From Unio delphinus (Eukaryota; Mollusca; Bivalvia; Unionida; Unionidae), in NCBI GenBank assembly GCA_029339505.1, contig JAQISU010000036.1:6816501-6880500 (forward strand): DNA of 64,000 nt. Direction: 5' to 3'. This document shows positions 21,307 to 31,342 of the stretch, piece by piece. Position 1 is the stretch's first letter. Every line of letters begins with the position of its first letter. Made by a program: the position numbers and the translations under genes. The notes under the pieces were generated by a model. The model saw nothing but the letters and a program-made list of their open reading frames with translations, was not told where the DNA came from and did no database searches.

Positions 21307-21717
21307 CTATTGGTCTAATTCATTGTTTGGTCGAATGATTACACTAGGAAATCTTTCGATGTAGTCTTGGGGTGTTCTTATGATTTTGTAGCTGACTTTA
21401 TCAGTGTCATTGATAGAATCTTTAATGGAGTTTTTAATGGAATCTTTGATGAAGTTTTTAATGGAATCTTTGATGGAGTTTTTAATGGAATATTTGATTA
21501 TCTTATCATAATAACGCTTAAACTCTCTGTATCGTTTGCCACCACAACCGAGACACAGCTGTGATTTACCACACACCCCTACCCCACATCGTATGCAGGG
21601 TAAAGGCCCATAACTCCCGTTGCGAACACTTTGCATATGATATTCACAGAACTCCTTTCTGCATGATTTGTTACATACGGTTGTTGATCCAATCATAAGC
21701 CATTTGCAATGATTCAT
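21307..21717 (-). CDS. Cys-rich (zinc-ribbon-like) Polinton protein
   Basis: The N-terminal 60 residues contain at least ten Cys in pairs: CNKSCRKEFCEYH, CIRCGVGVCG and LCLGCGGK, arranged like one or two zinc-binding knuckles. A basic helix follows (YREFKRYYDKIIK), then an octapeptide tandem repeat of the type SIKNSIKD coded by a 24-bp DNA repeat (21415-21500). Family not recognised. It is divergently placed from the polymerase gene with 42 bases between. The start codon overlaps the palindrome TTATATATAA (21717-21726). Confidence 0.55.
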   Translation of the reverse strand: MNHCKWLMIGSTTVCNKSCRKEFCEYHMQSVRNGSYGPLPCIRCGVGVCGKSQLCLGCGGKRYREFKRYYDKIIKYSIKNSIKDSIKNFIKDSIKNSIKDSINDTDKVSYKIIRTPQDYIERFPSVIIRPNNELDQ

Positions 21718-21759
21718 TATATATAATTCTTCTATTCAAATACTTGTTTTAATTATAGC
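21717..21759. promoter_or_regulatory. Divergent promoter with TTATATATAA
   Basis: The 42-base spacer between the Cys-rich gene (minus) and the polymerase (plus) has the perfect palindrome TTATATATAA at 21717-21726. The same decamer lies in the only other divergent spacer of the element (26445-26454). A TATA box serving both directions is inferred. Confidence 0.5.
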
Positions 21760-23911
21760 ATGAAGGAGTTTGAGAGATTATCGAAAATTACACCTTGGAA
21801 AAATGCTAAACTCAATCTCGATAGAGTCTCTGATAAGCCAAAGAGTAAAACTCGTGATAGAACTATGATAAGTAAAATCAGAGACTGTTTTAATGAATTC
21901 AAGCGTGATGGAGCATCTCACTGTTGGTCGGCATTTCGAATTGATGGTATCGTTGACGCTACCATGAACGATAAAAACGCAGCAGTGATAATTTCACATC
22001 TTTCGCGGAAAAGGTATTTTTTTTAGAATAAAATTCATTATCCGTTCAGACACTGGAGATTGGATTATTCGTGATAAATTTGAACCCATCCTGAAGGATA
22101 AAAAAAACTGTCACTGTGCGTCAAGATTCCAAACCAGGAATTTTGACTGGAATTGACAAACCGTATTACGAGAGATCTTATCCTGTAACAGCAGTTATTT
22201 ACGGGATATATCCGTTTAATGATAAACCGAGTATTAAAAAACTAAAACCCATGAAACTGTCGTCGCTGATAACGATAATGAATTGTGTAGCAGAACGAAT
22301 AATAGAACACTTCACAAATGCATCCCGGGGAAACAAATTGACTGATATAAGACGCAAAAAAATAACCGAGTGGGAATTAACAGTTAGGAAAAACGGAGCA
22401 TCGATTCAGGATATAGCTGAATTAGAAACATCATTAAGATTTCCAATAACCGTAGCGACGATAACCGGCAAAGTATTATACGAATCGAAATATAAATCAA
22501 ATGGAGCCCCAATCAAAATTATTGATCAATAACGAACACGCATGGACACCTGCGGTAACTAATATTTCCGCGGGATACAACCATAAAATATATACCCGAA
22601 GAATTTTTCACTCCAGAATTCTCTGAGAAAAATTGTTCGATGCTATTTACCAGTTGAGTAAAACGATCCTGTATCAGTGAAGTTACTTCACAGCGCCGAA
22701 AACCCCGAGGATGGATTCGATCAGTTTGTAAGACCCAATGGAGAATTATACCGTACTGAAGCCCTCCATGACAAGATGAAAAAACTAGCTATGAGTTTTT
22801 CGAAGAATTTCGACGACGAACAATTATTAACAAATTGCTTTACAATTCCATCGGTTGCAGCCCATTTTGCGAGAAAGAGAAACTCGTGGAAACCAACAAC
22901 AGCTGAATTTCTCACAGACATCAAAATCAAGTTGTATAGAATATAACCACGGCGGATTATGGAATACGAAATACGACCGTGAAAGTATTATTACAGTTGA
23001 TATAGTCGCGTGTTATCCGGCGAGTTTTCTCGGGTACGGAGAATGTGCTAGATTTAAAACGATTTGGCCATCCCACACATGAGGTGGCCCGTGTTGCTAT
23101 TAATGGACCACTGCCTGATTTTGATTTAACCGGATTTGCTCGTGTGGTATCATTTGAATTGGCTACAGGGTTACAACCGTGCTGTTACGTTTGTATTGGT
23201 AGACACATGTCTGAAAAACATTGGATGCCAATAGTGCTATTACGGTATATGATTGATTGTAGGATGTTAAAATCGCTGATTGTCAGTGAAGCGATTATAT
23301 CATATCGAGCTCAGACTGAGGTCTGGTTACCACAACCTGAACGTCTAGATAGTATAATCAGCGAACAACGAAACCAGTTTCCCGATCTTGACGAAGAATA
23401 TATCGTGAAATGGTCCAAACAGCTATTTGAAATCAGAAACAAAGACGCAAAGTATCTTGGTAGAAGAATAATAGGTAAATTCACTCAAGGTGGAAAATAC
23501 GACAATAACAGATATTCTTCACGATTGATTATAGATAGCTCTGAATTCGATTTTATAATCACGGATATAACATCTAAGGGTATATAAAACGATCGTAAAG
23601 ACGCTTTCTTGTCCGATGGAACAAAATTTGGTACAATTGTTACTTACGCAGACTGAGAAAATCTTCAGTATACACATTTGAGAGCATCTATGCTAGCTTA
23701 TGCTTCTATCAATTTATTTTCGATGATAAATAGATTCCCTGACATCGCAGTTAGAGTCGCCACTGATTCATTTTACATAAACGCGAAACACAGCGAAGCA
23801 GTGGTTGAATTTATTAGCGGTAGCAACGAGAGTTGGGGATCATGGAGAATTAAAAAATAAATACCGTGTGATTATTCCTAATCAGCAGATGTTACGATTG
23901 AGGATAAATAT
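21760..23911 (+). pseudogene. Polinton DNA polymerase B (POLB), multiply frameshifted
   Basis: It starts MKEFERLSKITPWKNAKLNL at 21760. Frame changes occur near 22025, in an A-run near 22100 and between 22530 and 22680, and again near 23060. Recognisable parts: IPEEFFTPEFSEKN (about 22590), motif A in SIITVDIVACYPASFLGYG (about 22985-23040), motif B region AKYLGRRIIGKFTQ (about 23450), and motif C VATDSFYIN (23755-23785). Motif order fits protein-primed family B polymerases (DNA_pol_B_2). From about 23060 the frame stays constant through in-frame stops at 23585, 23654, 23858 and 23879 into the helicase, which points to an ancestral fusion. It would replicate the element in an active copy; this one cannot. 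Confidence 0.85.
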
Positions 23912-24979
23912 TTGAGCGGCGATAAAATATCAGAGCGTTCTAACGCACCGGAGATATTTGATCCAATATGTAGATATAAAACAGTTCATTTAAACGGCTG
24001 TGGTGGGTCAGGAAAGACGACTCGTGCGATTGAGTTATTTCGCTGGAAAAATTCTACGGATTTCACAAATATGATTGTGCTAACACCGACACACAGACTT
24101 GCACGAGAAATGAAACAACGAGGGGTAAATGCTTGTACTTACCACAGTATCTTTCGATGGAAAGGCGATGAATGGACTCCTGAACGAATGGGCGAGAAAT
24201 TTATTCCTGAAGTCATAATTTGGGATGAGATATGCACGGTGTCGTTAGATGTATTAAAAAAATTTCTCGATTGGTTATTGCACGCGAACACAAAAGTCGT
24301 CATGTGCGGTGATTATGGCCAACCACCACCATTTGTTGGTTTATCACCGCATGATTGGCTAAAGAATTTTGTAGACTATGATGAAGAAATTAGTACTGAT
24401 CATAGAGCACTTGATGAACAATTACGCGAGTTCAAACAACTAATAAAATTACAGCCGGATAGAATCCAATGTGAAATAGCGCGTGAAATAATTTCAGAAA
24501 CTCCCATGGAGGAATTTTGGGAAACATGGAGACCAAAAGATTTGATAATTGCAAGTAGAAAAATAGTCAGAGACACACTTCAGATGAAGTTATTTGAATT
24601 GCATAAAGAAAAATTTACAACACTTCCAGTACCGTTATGTGATAGGCCGTCGGATACACGAAAACAGAATACTAAAGTTGATATTCCAGGCCTGACAGAG
24701 AAGCAGAATTTAGTGTTAAATGATATCGTGCTGGTTGATATCAGCGTCGTCGAAGATGCATTGCATGCTGATAAACCCCCATGGGCGCTAGGATACGCAG
24801 CGATGATACATTTTTCACAGGGATTAACTATATCCGATACAATTGTTTGGATAGTGGATAATCACATCGAGTGGTCAAATTTAGTTTATCTCGCAGTATT
24901 CAGAGTAGGAAGAATAAATCAGCTTCGAAGAGTTGTTTTAGACGACGCAGAGATGCTAGTTAAGACCACGCGGTGGTAA
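23912..24979 (+). CDS. SF1 helicase domain, in frame behind POLB
   Basis: 355 uninterrupted codons. Walker A is NGCGGSGKTT, motif II is IIWDEICTV, motif III is CGDYGQPPP, motif V is MIHFSQGLTISD and motif VI is LAVFRVGRINQLRRV: a complete superfamily 1 (Pif1/RecD-like) set. There is no good ATG at the 5' end; the first codon of the open frame is TTG, and the frame upstream is that of POLB. I therefore read it as the C-terminal part of a POLB-helicase protein and not as a separate gene. The 3' end overlaps the convergent integrase gene by 24 bases. Helicases are not in the usual Polinton core set. Confidence 0.88.
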   Translation: MSGDKISERSNAPEIFDPICRYKTVHLNGCGGSGKTTRAIELFRWKNSTDFTNMIVLTPTHRLAREMKQRGVNACTYHSIFRWKGDEWTPERMGEKFIPEVIIWDEICTVSLDVLKKFLDWLLHANTKVVMCGDYGQPPPFVGLSPHDWLKNFVDYDEEISTDHRALDEQLREFKQLIKLQPDRIQCEIAREIISETPMEEFWETWRPKDLIIASRKIVRDTLQMKLFELHKEKFTTLPVPLCDRPSDTRKQNTKVDIPGLTEKQNLVLNDIVLVDISVVEDALHADKPPWALGYAAMIHFSQGLTISDTIVWIVDNHIEWSNLVYLAVFRVGRINQLRRVVLDDAEMLVKTTRW

Positions 24980-25891
24980 TTGAGTATCCTCGGGTATCAC
25001 TTTTAGTTGGTTATTGTCGAGTAAACCCACGCTGAGGAGCAGTTGAATCCAGTCTATAGATTGCTGATCTACCGTAGATCGTGTTATGCTAGATATTTTA
25101 TGCGCGGTGACACTCCAAATATGATCAGTAGCCCTTTTTGTGCCACCTTCAAGCTCTCCTGGTTCGTATAAATACCTAACAGTGACATTACCGAGTACTG
25201 GCTGGGAAACGCTAGCGTTTCGTGGTTGTGGTATATACTTCTTTTTAATCGAGTTGTTAGGTTTCATGTTGATTGTTCGAGTAATCTCATCGGTAATCAC
25301 AGCTGGTAATCTCTTGACCCATTCACGGGATCGTTTATCCTGAATGAATTCCTTTGCTTATTGATATCCAAATAACCGCTCAGCAAGTGTACGATTAAAT
25401 CGTTCCACAATTGCCTGATCGCGATGTAGTGCAGTATGCCCTCGTCTGATGGTGACATTATGATGTTTCATTGTTGATAGAACCACACCCTGAAATTCCT
25501 TGCCAGGATCAACTTGTAACAGATTTGGCCAGCGCAGAGGGCCCCTTCGATAAATCCTTTCAAATGCAGAAGCTACTTCAGTGGCCGACATTGTTTTTAA
25601 CGGTTTTGCTTGTTTGTATCGACTCGCAACATCAACTACAGTTAACGCGTATTTGTAACCACCATCATGCGGCAGAACTAGTATATCAGCTTGATGAACT
25701 TCATTAGGAACGGTCACATCAAAATGCGAGTAGTTAATTTGTTTGGGCGGTGGTAGATAAATTTGCCATATCGCCTGTTTGGATAACCAATCCGCTGCAG
25801 TGGTATATTTCACCGATGCTGCACTAGCGAGTTTACCAATTGCTGCTTTGCCCCTCCAGTATCCTTTTGGAGAATAATAAATAAATTCCAT
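24956..25891 (-). pseudogene. Polinton integrase (INT), one nonsense codon
   Basis: Preferred start ATG at 25891 (MEFIYYSPKGYWRG). The rve catalytic core has Asp in QADILVLP, Asp in QVDPGKEFQG and Glu in AIVERFNRTL, with 34 residues between the last two, the retroviral D,D35E spacing. A TAA at 25358-25360 follows LFGYQ. The same frame continues AKEFIQDKRSREWVKRLP to the C-terminal chromo/SH3-like part VRYLYEPGELEGG. Only one mutation separates it from an open frame. It acts on the element's inverted repeat ends in active Polintons. Its start overlaps the end of the PLA2 gene by a frame, so the ATG at 25912 is less likely. Confidence 0.93.
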
Positions 25892-25898
25892 GTTGTTA

Positions 25899-26441
25899 TT
25901 AATTACCGGCACCTAACATCAATTTACCTTTCATTGTCGATTTTATTAACCATGAAGCTAATTTTTCTTTGAAGAATTTATCAGTGATAGAATTCAACGC
26001 GTGAATCAATTTCACATCTGCGATATGTCTGTGTTGCAGATTACTGCTTTTAAAAGCGACATCATGAGCATGACATGCTTTATCAATGGCGTTTATTGGT
26101 TTTTCACCGGGTTTGGGTTGGTTTTGATCGTCTAGTCTGATATCGAGTCTGGTTCCGGGTCCACAATAACTATACCCTGGAAGATGTTTTTCTCCTAGAT
26201 ACTTTGCCCATGGTGTTCCCGGGAGTTTAGTTACCTTGGCTGCAATATCACCTCCTCGTTTTTTTTTTAATCATCAGAAATGCTAGCATTTCCTGCAGAT
26301 CTCATAGAAACAAATCTACATTTTTTTTGTACTACATTGTACACACCTACCAGAAAGTGCTGATCGGTTATTTTTTGTTGTAATCGTCGTCAAGTCATCT
26401 GTGCCAGTACGTTTTTTACACTTCACACAATATAGATCCAT
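25899..26441 (-). pseudogene. Zinc ribbon-phospholipase A2 protein of the Polinton, two homopolymer frameshifts
   Basis: The ATG at 26441 opens MDLYCVKCKKRTG; a second Cys pair follows in GRCVQCSTKK, giving a four-Cys ribbon like DUF5679. Frame changes fall in two T-runs (plus strand 26321-26328 and 26259-26268). The remaining frame reads TPWAKYLGEKHLPG, then YCGPGTRLDIR (calcium-loop motif) and DKACHAHDVAF (His-Asp dyad), the signature of parvovirus-type phospholipase A2, then a helical end to the TAA at 25899. In parvoviruses this domain opens endosomal membranes during entry. The same role for a Polinton virion protein is inference. It is divergent from the ATPase, with 17 bases between. 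Confidence 0.85.
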
Positions 26442-26458
26442 AATTTATATATAATAAC
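26442..26458. promoter_or_regulatory. 17-bp divergent promoter with TTATATATAA
   Basis: Only 17 bases separate the start codons of the PLA2 gene (minus) and the ATPase (plus), and ten of them are the perfect palindrome TTATATATAA (26445-26454). Confidence 0.5.
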
Positions 26459-27121
26459 ATGAATGTAATTGATTATTCAGCTACCCGACGACGAGAACCT
26501 ATTAAACACCATGCGATGTTGCCGAATTCAATTAGAATGATTATAATCGGACCATCTGGAAGTGGCAAGACACAATTGTTACTTAATTTAATAATGAGAT
26601 GGATGAAATGGGACAAGATGTATTTGATAGCTCCTAGTGTAGAGGATCAACGATGTTACGAAGTGTTAAAAGATTTTAACGACAAAGCAGTAGAAGAATC
26701 AGGCGAGGGTATTATTGAGTTTATAACCGATATCGATGAAGAAGCGAGCATTGATGATATTGATGGAGGTATTAACAATTTGGTCGTATATGACGATGTG
26801 ATGTTAGACAATCAAAAGAATCCCGCTAGGATATTTTCCAGAGGTAGGCATAAAAGCACTAACGTGATATATGTCACTCAACGGTACACTCAAATACCAA
26901 AAGTGATCAGAGATAACTGCAATTTATTGTGTTTATTTAACGGAGTATGATACTCATACGCTACGAAATGTTTGGCAAACTTGGTGCGGCGGTGATATGG
27001 ATCATAATCAATTTAGAAATTTCTTTAGTCACGCTCAGTCAATCCCACACGGATTTGTGACGATACATTTATCAGACCCTCGGATGCGATATCGTGTCGG
27101 ACTTGATAAAATATTTGGTTA
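26459..27121 (+). pseudogene. A32-like (FtsK/HerA) packaging ATPase, frameshifted
   Basis: Starts MNVIDYSATRRREPIKHHAM. Walker A is IIGPSGSGKTQ (residues 31-38), Walker B LVVYDDVM (Asp112-Asp113), followed by SRGRHKSTNVIYVTQRYTQI, the conserved arginine/sensor region of Polinton and NCLDV ATPases. The frame closes at 26948 (LFNGV) but a neighbouring frame continues THTLRNVWQTWCGGD, FFSHAQSIPHGF to a stop at 27121, just before the right inverted repeat. So a single indel near 26945 breaks it. The full length would be about 220 residues, normal for the family. It packages DNA into capsids in related viruses. Confidence 0.9.
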
Positions 27122-27124
27122 ACA

Positions 27125-27353
27125 CCATAGCAGCAGATGCGGCGACAATAGAGTCTTCGAGGAGTTTGCCTCGTCGACGCTTTTTTTTACGCTTCATTGG
27201 CAAGGTACCTAAACTCAAGAGGATTTGAGAAACCCCTGATTTGACAAATAGGGCTTTAAAATCGTTAAGGCTCCATTTGGCAAATGGGGACTTAAAATGT
27301 TTTGCTTAAAATCTACCCCAATTAGAGAAGTCGGATTCGCCCCGTCTGCTGCT
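27125..27353. repeat. Polinton right terminal inverted repeat
   Basis: Reverse complement of 11979-12195 with scattered differences. It keeps an AGTCTTCGAGGAGTTTGCC segment that the left copy has largely lost. Confidence 0.92.
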
Positions 27354-27572
27354 TAACCACTCCTAATATTAACCTCGAAATGGAGAGCACCAAGAGAGGC
27401 AACTATTAGTATCATTTGTATAAGTCTTTGATATGACTCGACCTGGGTTCGACACCAAGATCTCCCGCATCCGGGCGAGGCTTTAAAAACCAGGACACTG
27501 AAGATGTCTAATTGTTCACTATTTAACTTTCTGTATCCTTTTGCTCATTATGTATGACTATTTGCACAACAC

Positions 27573-27576
<4 letters not shown>

Positions 27577-27639
<63 letters not shown>
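27577..27639. repeat. (AG)n microsatellite
   Basis: Uninterrupted AG dinucleotides. Confidence 0.95.
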
Positions 27640-27641
<2 letters not shown>

Positions 27642-28322
27642 TTTCATATGATGTCATATTATCTGCGTGTAAAATTGCTAACATTTATCTAGATGCCTGT
27701 TATATGTCACAGGACCTTTCCTGTTTCTGTGCATGTAAAATATTTGGTCCCAAAGTTTCGAAAAGTTCGTTGCTGTATGTATAACATTTGATCGCTGCCT
27801 CCATGGGACTAACACGAAAGGAGACAATTATGTTGAATTTATTTTAGTTGTGTTATTCTCAAAAACATCTACATTCTTATTGGGTACATATTTAGACATA
27901 TTGCGTGATTATGAAATTATATAATGTACAACTTTAAACCGAAACTTAAAAAAATAATAAACAAAAAAACTGGAAAGGATGGTCAAATAAAAACGAACTT
28001 TATTTAAAAATTAAAATTAATAACCTATCGCTTATTGTTAAATTCACCGTATAAAAATGTCGCTAGCAAACATATGATTTAGTTACTGCTAGAAGTTAAC
28101 AATTGAACAACATTAGTATTCGTTACCTTTCACACCGATACCGTAAAGTTATGTTTAATTCCATCTTGCATTTTTCGAGATGATTTATTAATAGACAGAA
28201 GGAAGAGAAAATAAACAGAGAAAAATAAAATGAATCCATATAAATACAGACATTAAACAAATAGAATTACAATAACAACAACAAGAAAATAGTATTAATA
28301 GTAAGAACAGCAGTAATAACCC

Positions 28323-28343
28323 AACAACAACAACAACAACAAA

Positions 28344-28398
<55 letters not shown>
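28323..28398. repeat. (CAA)n-(ATT)n microsatellite at a splice acceptor
   Basis: CAA units to 28342, then ATT units to 28398, ending five bases before the exon at 28404. Confidence 0.95.
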
Positions 28399-28400
<2 letters not shown>

Positions 28401-28403
28401 CAG

Positions 28404-28651
28404 ATTGCGGTATCATACAGAGTGAGTTGGAGAAGATCCTTCTCTGGTAGCCATTTCTGTGATGATAGTACCATTTCTTCCGGTCTGTTGAATGATGGTG
28501 AAGGAAACCTTGAGTGTGCTGGAGGATGTACGGTGACATTTGTACAGATGAGTTACTACTGTACGGATTTTAGTCCTTCTGAGGACTGGACCACAGGGAC
28601 AAGACTATTAATATACAACTTGACAGCATCGTCTACTGAAGTTATCTTCAG
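28404..28651 (+). CDS. Host gene exon: N-terminal domain
   Basis: Acceptor TTATTCACAG, donor TTCAG|GTAAAT. It starts in phase 0 after the signal-peptide exon and encodes IAVSYRVSWRRSFSGSHFCD through LECAGGCTVTFVQMSYYCTD to VIFR. Cys-containing and beta-rich. I cannot name the domain, but this 'sYrvsWRrs....C' region precedes NIDO-type domains in other invertebrate mucin-like proteins as far as I recall. Confidence 0.85.
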
Positions 28652-29675
28652 GTAAATCATTTTAATGTCAGATCTTAGAAGACTAGATACAAATATTAAA
28701 TAATCAGTTGGTCATTGCTGTGCGAAGTCCTTTCATCTTGCTGCACCTGGGTTGTACAGTTAAAACACGTGTAGACATCATGCGAAGTTAGTCCACACAT
28801 ATTCCAGAGTCGTGTGTATAAAGTAGATAGTAGATGCGGATGTATTTTACTTAGTGAGAAGCTGAGGTGGACAAAAGAGTAGTCAACGTGGTATTGTAAC
28901 ATTTTAGCATTAAATAGACTATTTGCAGGTACAATTTACTTACAGATCAAAATTGAGGTACACAAAACATTCTCGAGTTCTTGTATACAATTGACAATAC
29001 AACAGGACAAGTATACTTTCAAACAAAAATAAGGACTAGGTTCGTGATGTTAAAATTTAAATTATGTTAAGTCTATAACACTAATATTTAACAGACAATC
29101 ATTTTAGATAGACAATACAAAAGGACAAGTCTACTTTTAAAAAAGGACTGTAGGTTTGTGATGTTACAATCATAGCATGTATTTAATATTTAAATTATTT
29201 ATAGTCTATATGACGTATGTTTTTGGTGATTTGAATATTATTATATTTACCAGATAATCATTTTATATTTGACATTAGCTGCTTTAATTTATTATAGAAA
29301 CTAAGCTGATTTTTTTTATATTTAATGATTTCCGTAATTTAAGCGTAAATTAAAACTTATCGCTTATTCATTAAAAGAAAATGATTTCCGTAACTTAAGA
29401 GTAATTCAAAACTTATGACTTATTTGATTTTCAATGATGTCCTTAATTTAAGCGTGATTAAAAACTAATCGATTTTTTATTTTTAAATATGTTCGTAATT
29501 TAAGTTTAATTAAAAAATAATCGCTTATTTTGATGTTAATGATGTTCGTAATTTAAGTGTAATTGAAAACTAATCGCTTATTTTGGTTTTTAATGATGTT
29601 CGTAATTTAAGTGTAATTAAAAACTGATCGCTTATTTCAATTTTTTTAAATGTTAATTTAAAATGTGATGTGCAG
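28652..29675 (+). other. Intron with two local tandem repeats
   Basis: A segment of about 125 bases is duplicated around 28985-29190 (GACAATACA.CAGGACAAGT blocks). Six diverged units of about 52-57 bases (core CGTAATTTAAG) fill 29320-29645, ending some 30 bases before the next exon. Confidence 0.65.
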
Positions 29676-29854
29676 ATACACAAGCTGTTGCTGGATAGGT
29701 CTTGAAACGTCTGGTGGTGGTAATTGGGCTGTAAAAGCAAAAGCAAGTGTGACCAAGAGAACTGATACGGGAAAAATTAATTCATCTCCTACAACAAGTG
29801 TGTCTCCTATCGTATGTGTCCCTCAAGGGTGCAGTGCCACAATAAATCTTCTAG
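29676..29854 (+). CDS. Host gene exon: N-terminal domain, part 2
   Basis: Acceptor GATGTGCAG, donor CTAG|GTAATA. Encodes YTSCCWIGLETSGGGNWAVK through TDTGKINSSPTTSVSPIVCV to ATINLL. Phase in 2, phase out 1. Confidence 0.87.
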
Positions 29855-30598
29855 GTAATATGTTTCAGACTGTATGGGCCAGTAAACGGGATATATATAA
29901 TATTTTTTTTCTTCGTTTGCCAATATTATTGTGCTTCACCTACAGTTACATTTAGTTGAAAACGAGGCAATTCATATCGATGAATTTTGGTTTGGATACA
30001 TATTGTAAAAGTGAAGACTGTTTTAACTCTTACTGATATACATTGATCGAGTTATTTATTATTTTCTTTTCTTCTTCTTTCACCATCAATATAATAGTCT
30101 GTTTCAAAATCTTAATACTTAAACTAAAGAAATAAAAATCAACAACTTCTTGAGATTTAGTTGTAGTATTAGTAGAAGTAGTTGTAGTAGTAGCATACAT
30201 AAGAAAGATAATTCAATACTTGCTATAAAAATGAATAATCAATACAATATAAAACCGCATCAGTTATCCTTGTTGTAATGTCAAAAATGGATTATATGTT
30301 TTTAAATTCGTTTTTTGTCTTATTTATTATGACTTAGGAGTCTTAGTGTGCAAGGATTGAGGTCAGAAAAAACAAACCATTAAGTTGATTTTGTTTTCTT
30401 GAAATTGAAAAAGGGAAATTATATAAACCTGGATTTTTTTAAATAAATTGTCCATTGTATTTATGTCTGTCTATGCATTTGCATATCAAGGAGAATATTA
30501 CAGAAAAAAAGATACATACATAATTAAACCTAAGACAAGATATTTACTAGACCCGGTTTTCTTATGGCGTTACCCAGAGGATTTTAAGGGAATAAAAT

Positions 30599-30624
30599 AC
30601 ACACACACACACACACACACACAC
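30599..30624. repeat. (AC)n microsatellite
   Basis: Within the intron 29855-31176, in which I see no other gene. Confidence 0.95.
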
Positions 30625-31176
30625 TCTACATTTTTTAAAGTGTTCAAGAGAACTGTAGTGTTTGAACTTGTTTTGTACTTCTAATAAAATTAGACTTTTC
30701 TACATCAGAAATTAAAATTTTTACTTTCTTTGAAACAGACCATGTTTGGTATAACATTAATTTCCAGTTTCATTTACTGTAATTAAGGTTAAATATATGT
30801 CCCACACTAATTACCTTATCGCTTTTCAATTTACGAACCTGCAAAACTTCTATTGGTCTAAATCACGTTTCTTACGATTAATGGCATTGCTTTCTTCAAT
30901 TAAATTCATTGTAAACATTATACAAGTTTCAGAATCAATTATTCATTAAGAATTAATCCAGAAAATGTAATATATGTTCATCAAGTTCTTTCCTTACCGT
31001 AGTTTCTTTTGTGAAGTAATGTTTGCTTCCTGTCACTGTAGCTAGCAATCCCTTGTATACTTTATCCAAAAAACACATTGTTTACGATTTCGACGGAAAA
31101 TGTTGATAGCTCTAGCGTTGTACCTCGTTAATGTGTGGAAGATAATATAAAATATTCTTTATGTATCCAATCACAG

Positions 31177-31275
31177 TCGCTGATCAAGACGGGGACATTG
31201 TAAGATGCCGTTGGTCTAATGCGTTTGATGAATGTGGCGACATCTGTTTATCATTGCCCGGAGCTGTTTTAAACG

Positions 31276-31277
<2 letters not shown>
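31177..31277 (+). CDS. Host gene exon: N-terminal domain, part 3
   Basis: Acceptor CCAATCACAG. Encodes ADQDGDIVRCRWSNAFDECG and ICLSLPGAVLNE. The donor is GAG|GTCTCT, an unusual site because a (CT)n run begins right at it. Ends in phase 0. Confidence 0.83.
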
Positions 31278-31323
<46 letters not shown>

Positions 31324-31342
31324 CATCATCATCATCATCATC
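31278..31342. repeat. (CT)n-(ATC)n microsatellite at a splice donor
   Basis: About 20 CT units start inside the donor site itself, followed by about 9 ATC units. Confidence 0.95.

Larger units (their letters stand above)
11979..27353. mobile_element. Maverick/Polinton, complete but inactivated, 15.4 kb
   Basis: The element begins AGCAGCAG at 11979 and ends CTGCTGCT at 27353. Its ends are long inverted repeats, and TAACCA flanks both sides (11974-11979 with the A shared with the element, and 27354-27359), matching the 6-bp duplication known for Polintons. It encodes the family's hallmark set: protein-primed-type DNA polymerase B, retroviral-type integrase, adenain-like protease, A32-like ATPase and capsid candidates. 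Two genes are on the plus strand, the rest on the minus strand. All but a few small genes are interrupted. Confidence 0.93.
9402..28403 (+). other. 19.0-kb intron hosting the Polinton, LINE and SINE copies
   Basis: The donor GTATAT at 9402 and acceptor TTATTCACAG before 28404 join in phase 0. Contents in order: LTR-like relative (9665-10270), SINE-like copies, LINE 3' end (11240-11970), Polinton (11979-27353) and AG and ATT microsatellites. The stretch 27360-28340 shows no gene; a TGGGTTCGACACC motif at about 27447 resembles a tRNA-type B box but I could not delimit a SINE. Confidence 0.75.

Noticed and set aside
27360..27520. Possible SINE or tRNA gene around TGGGTTCGACACC
   Set aside because: A B-box-like motif only; no A box at the right distance and no cloverleaf could be drawn.
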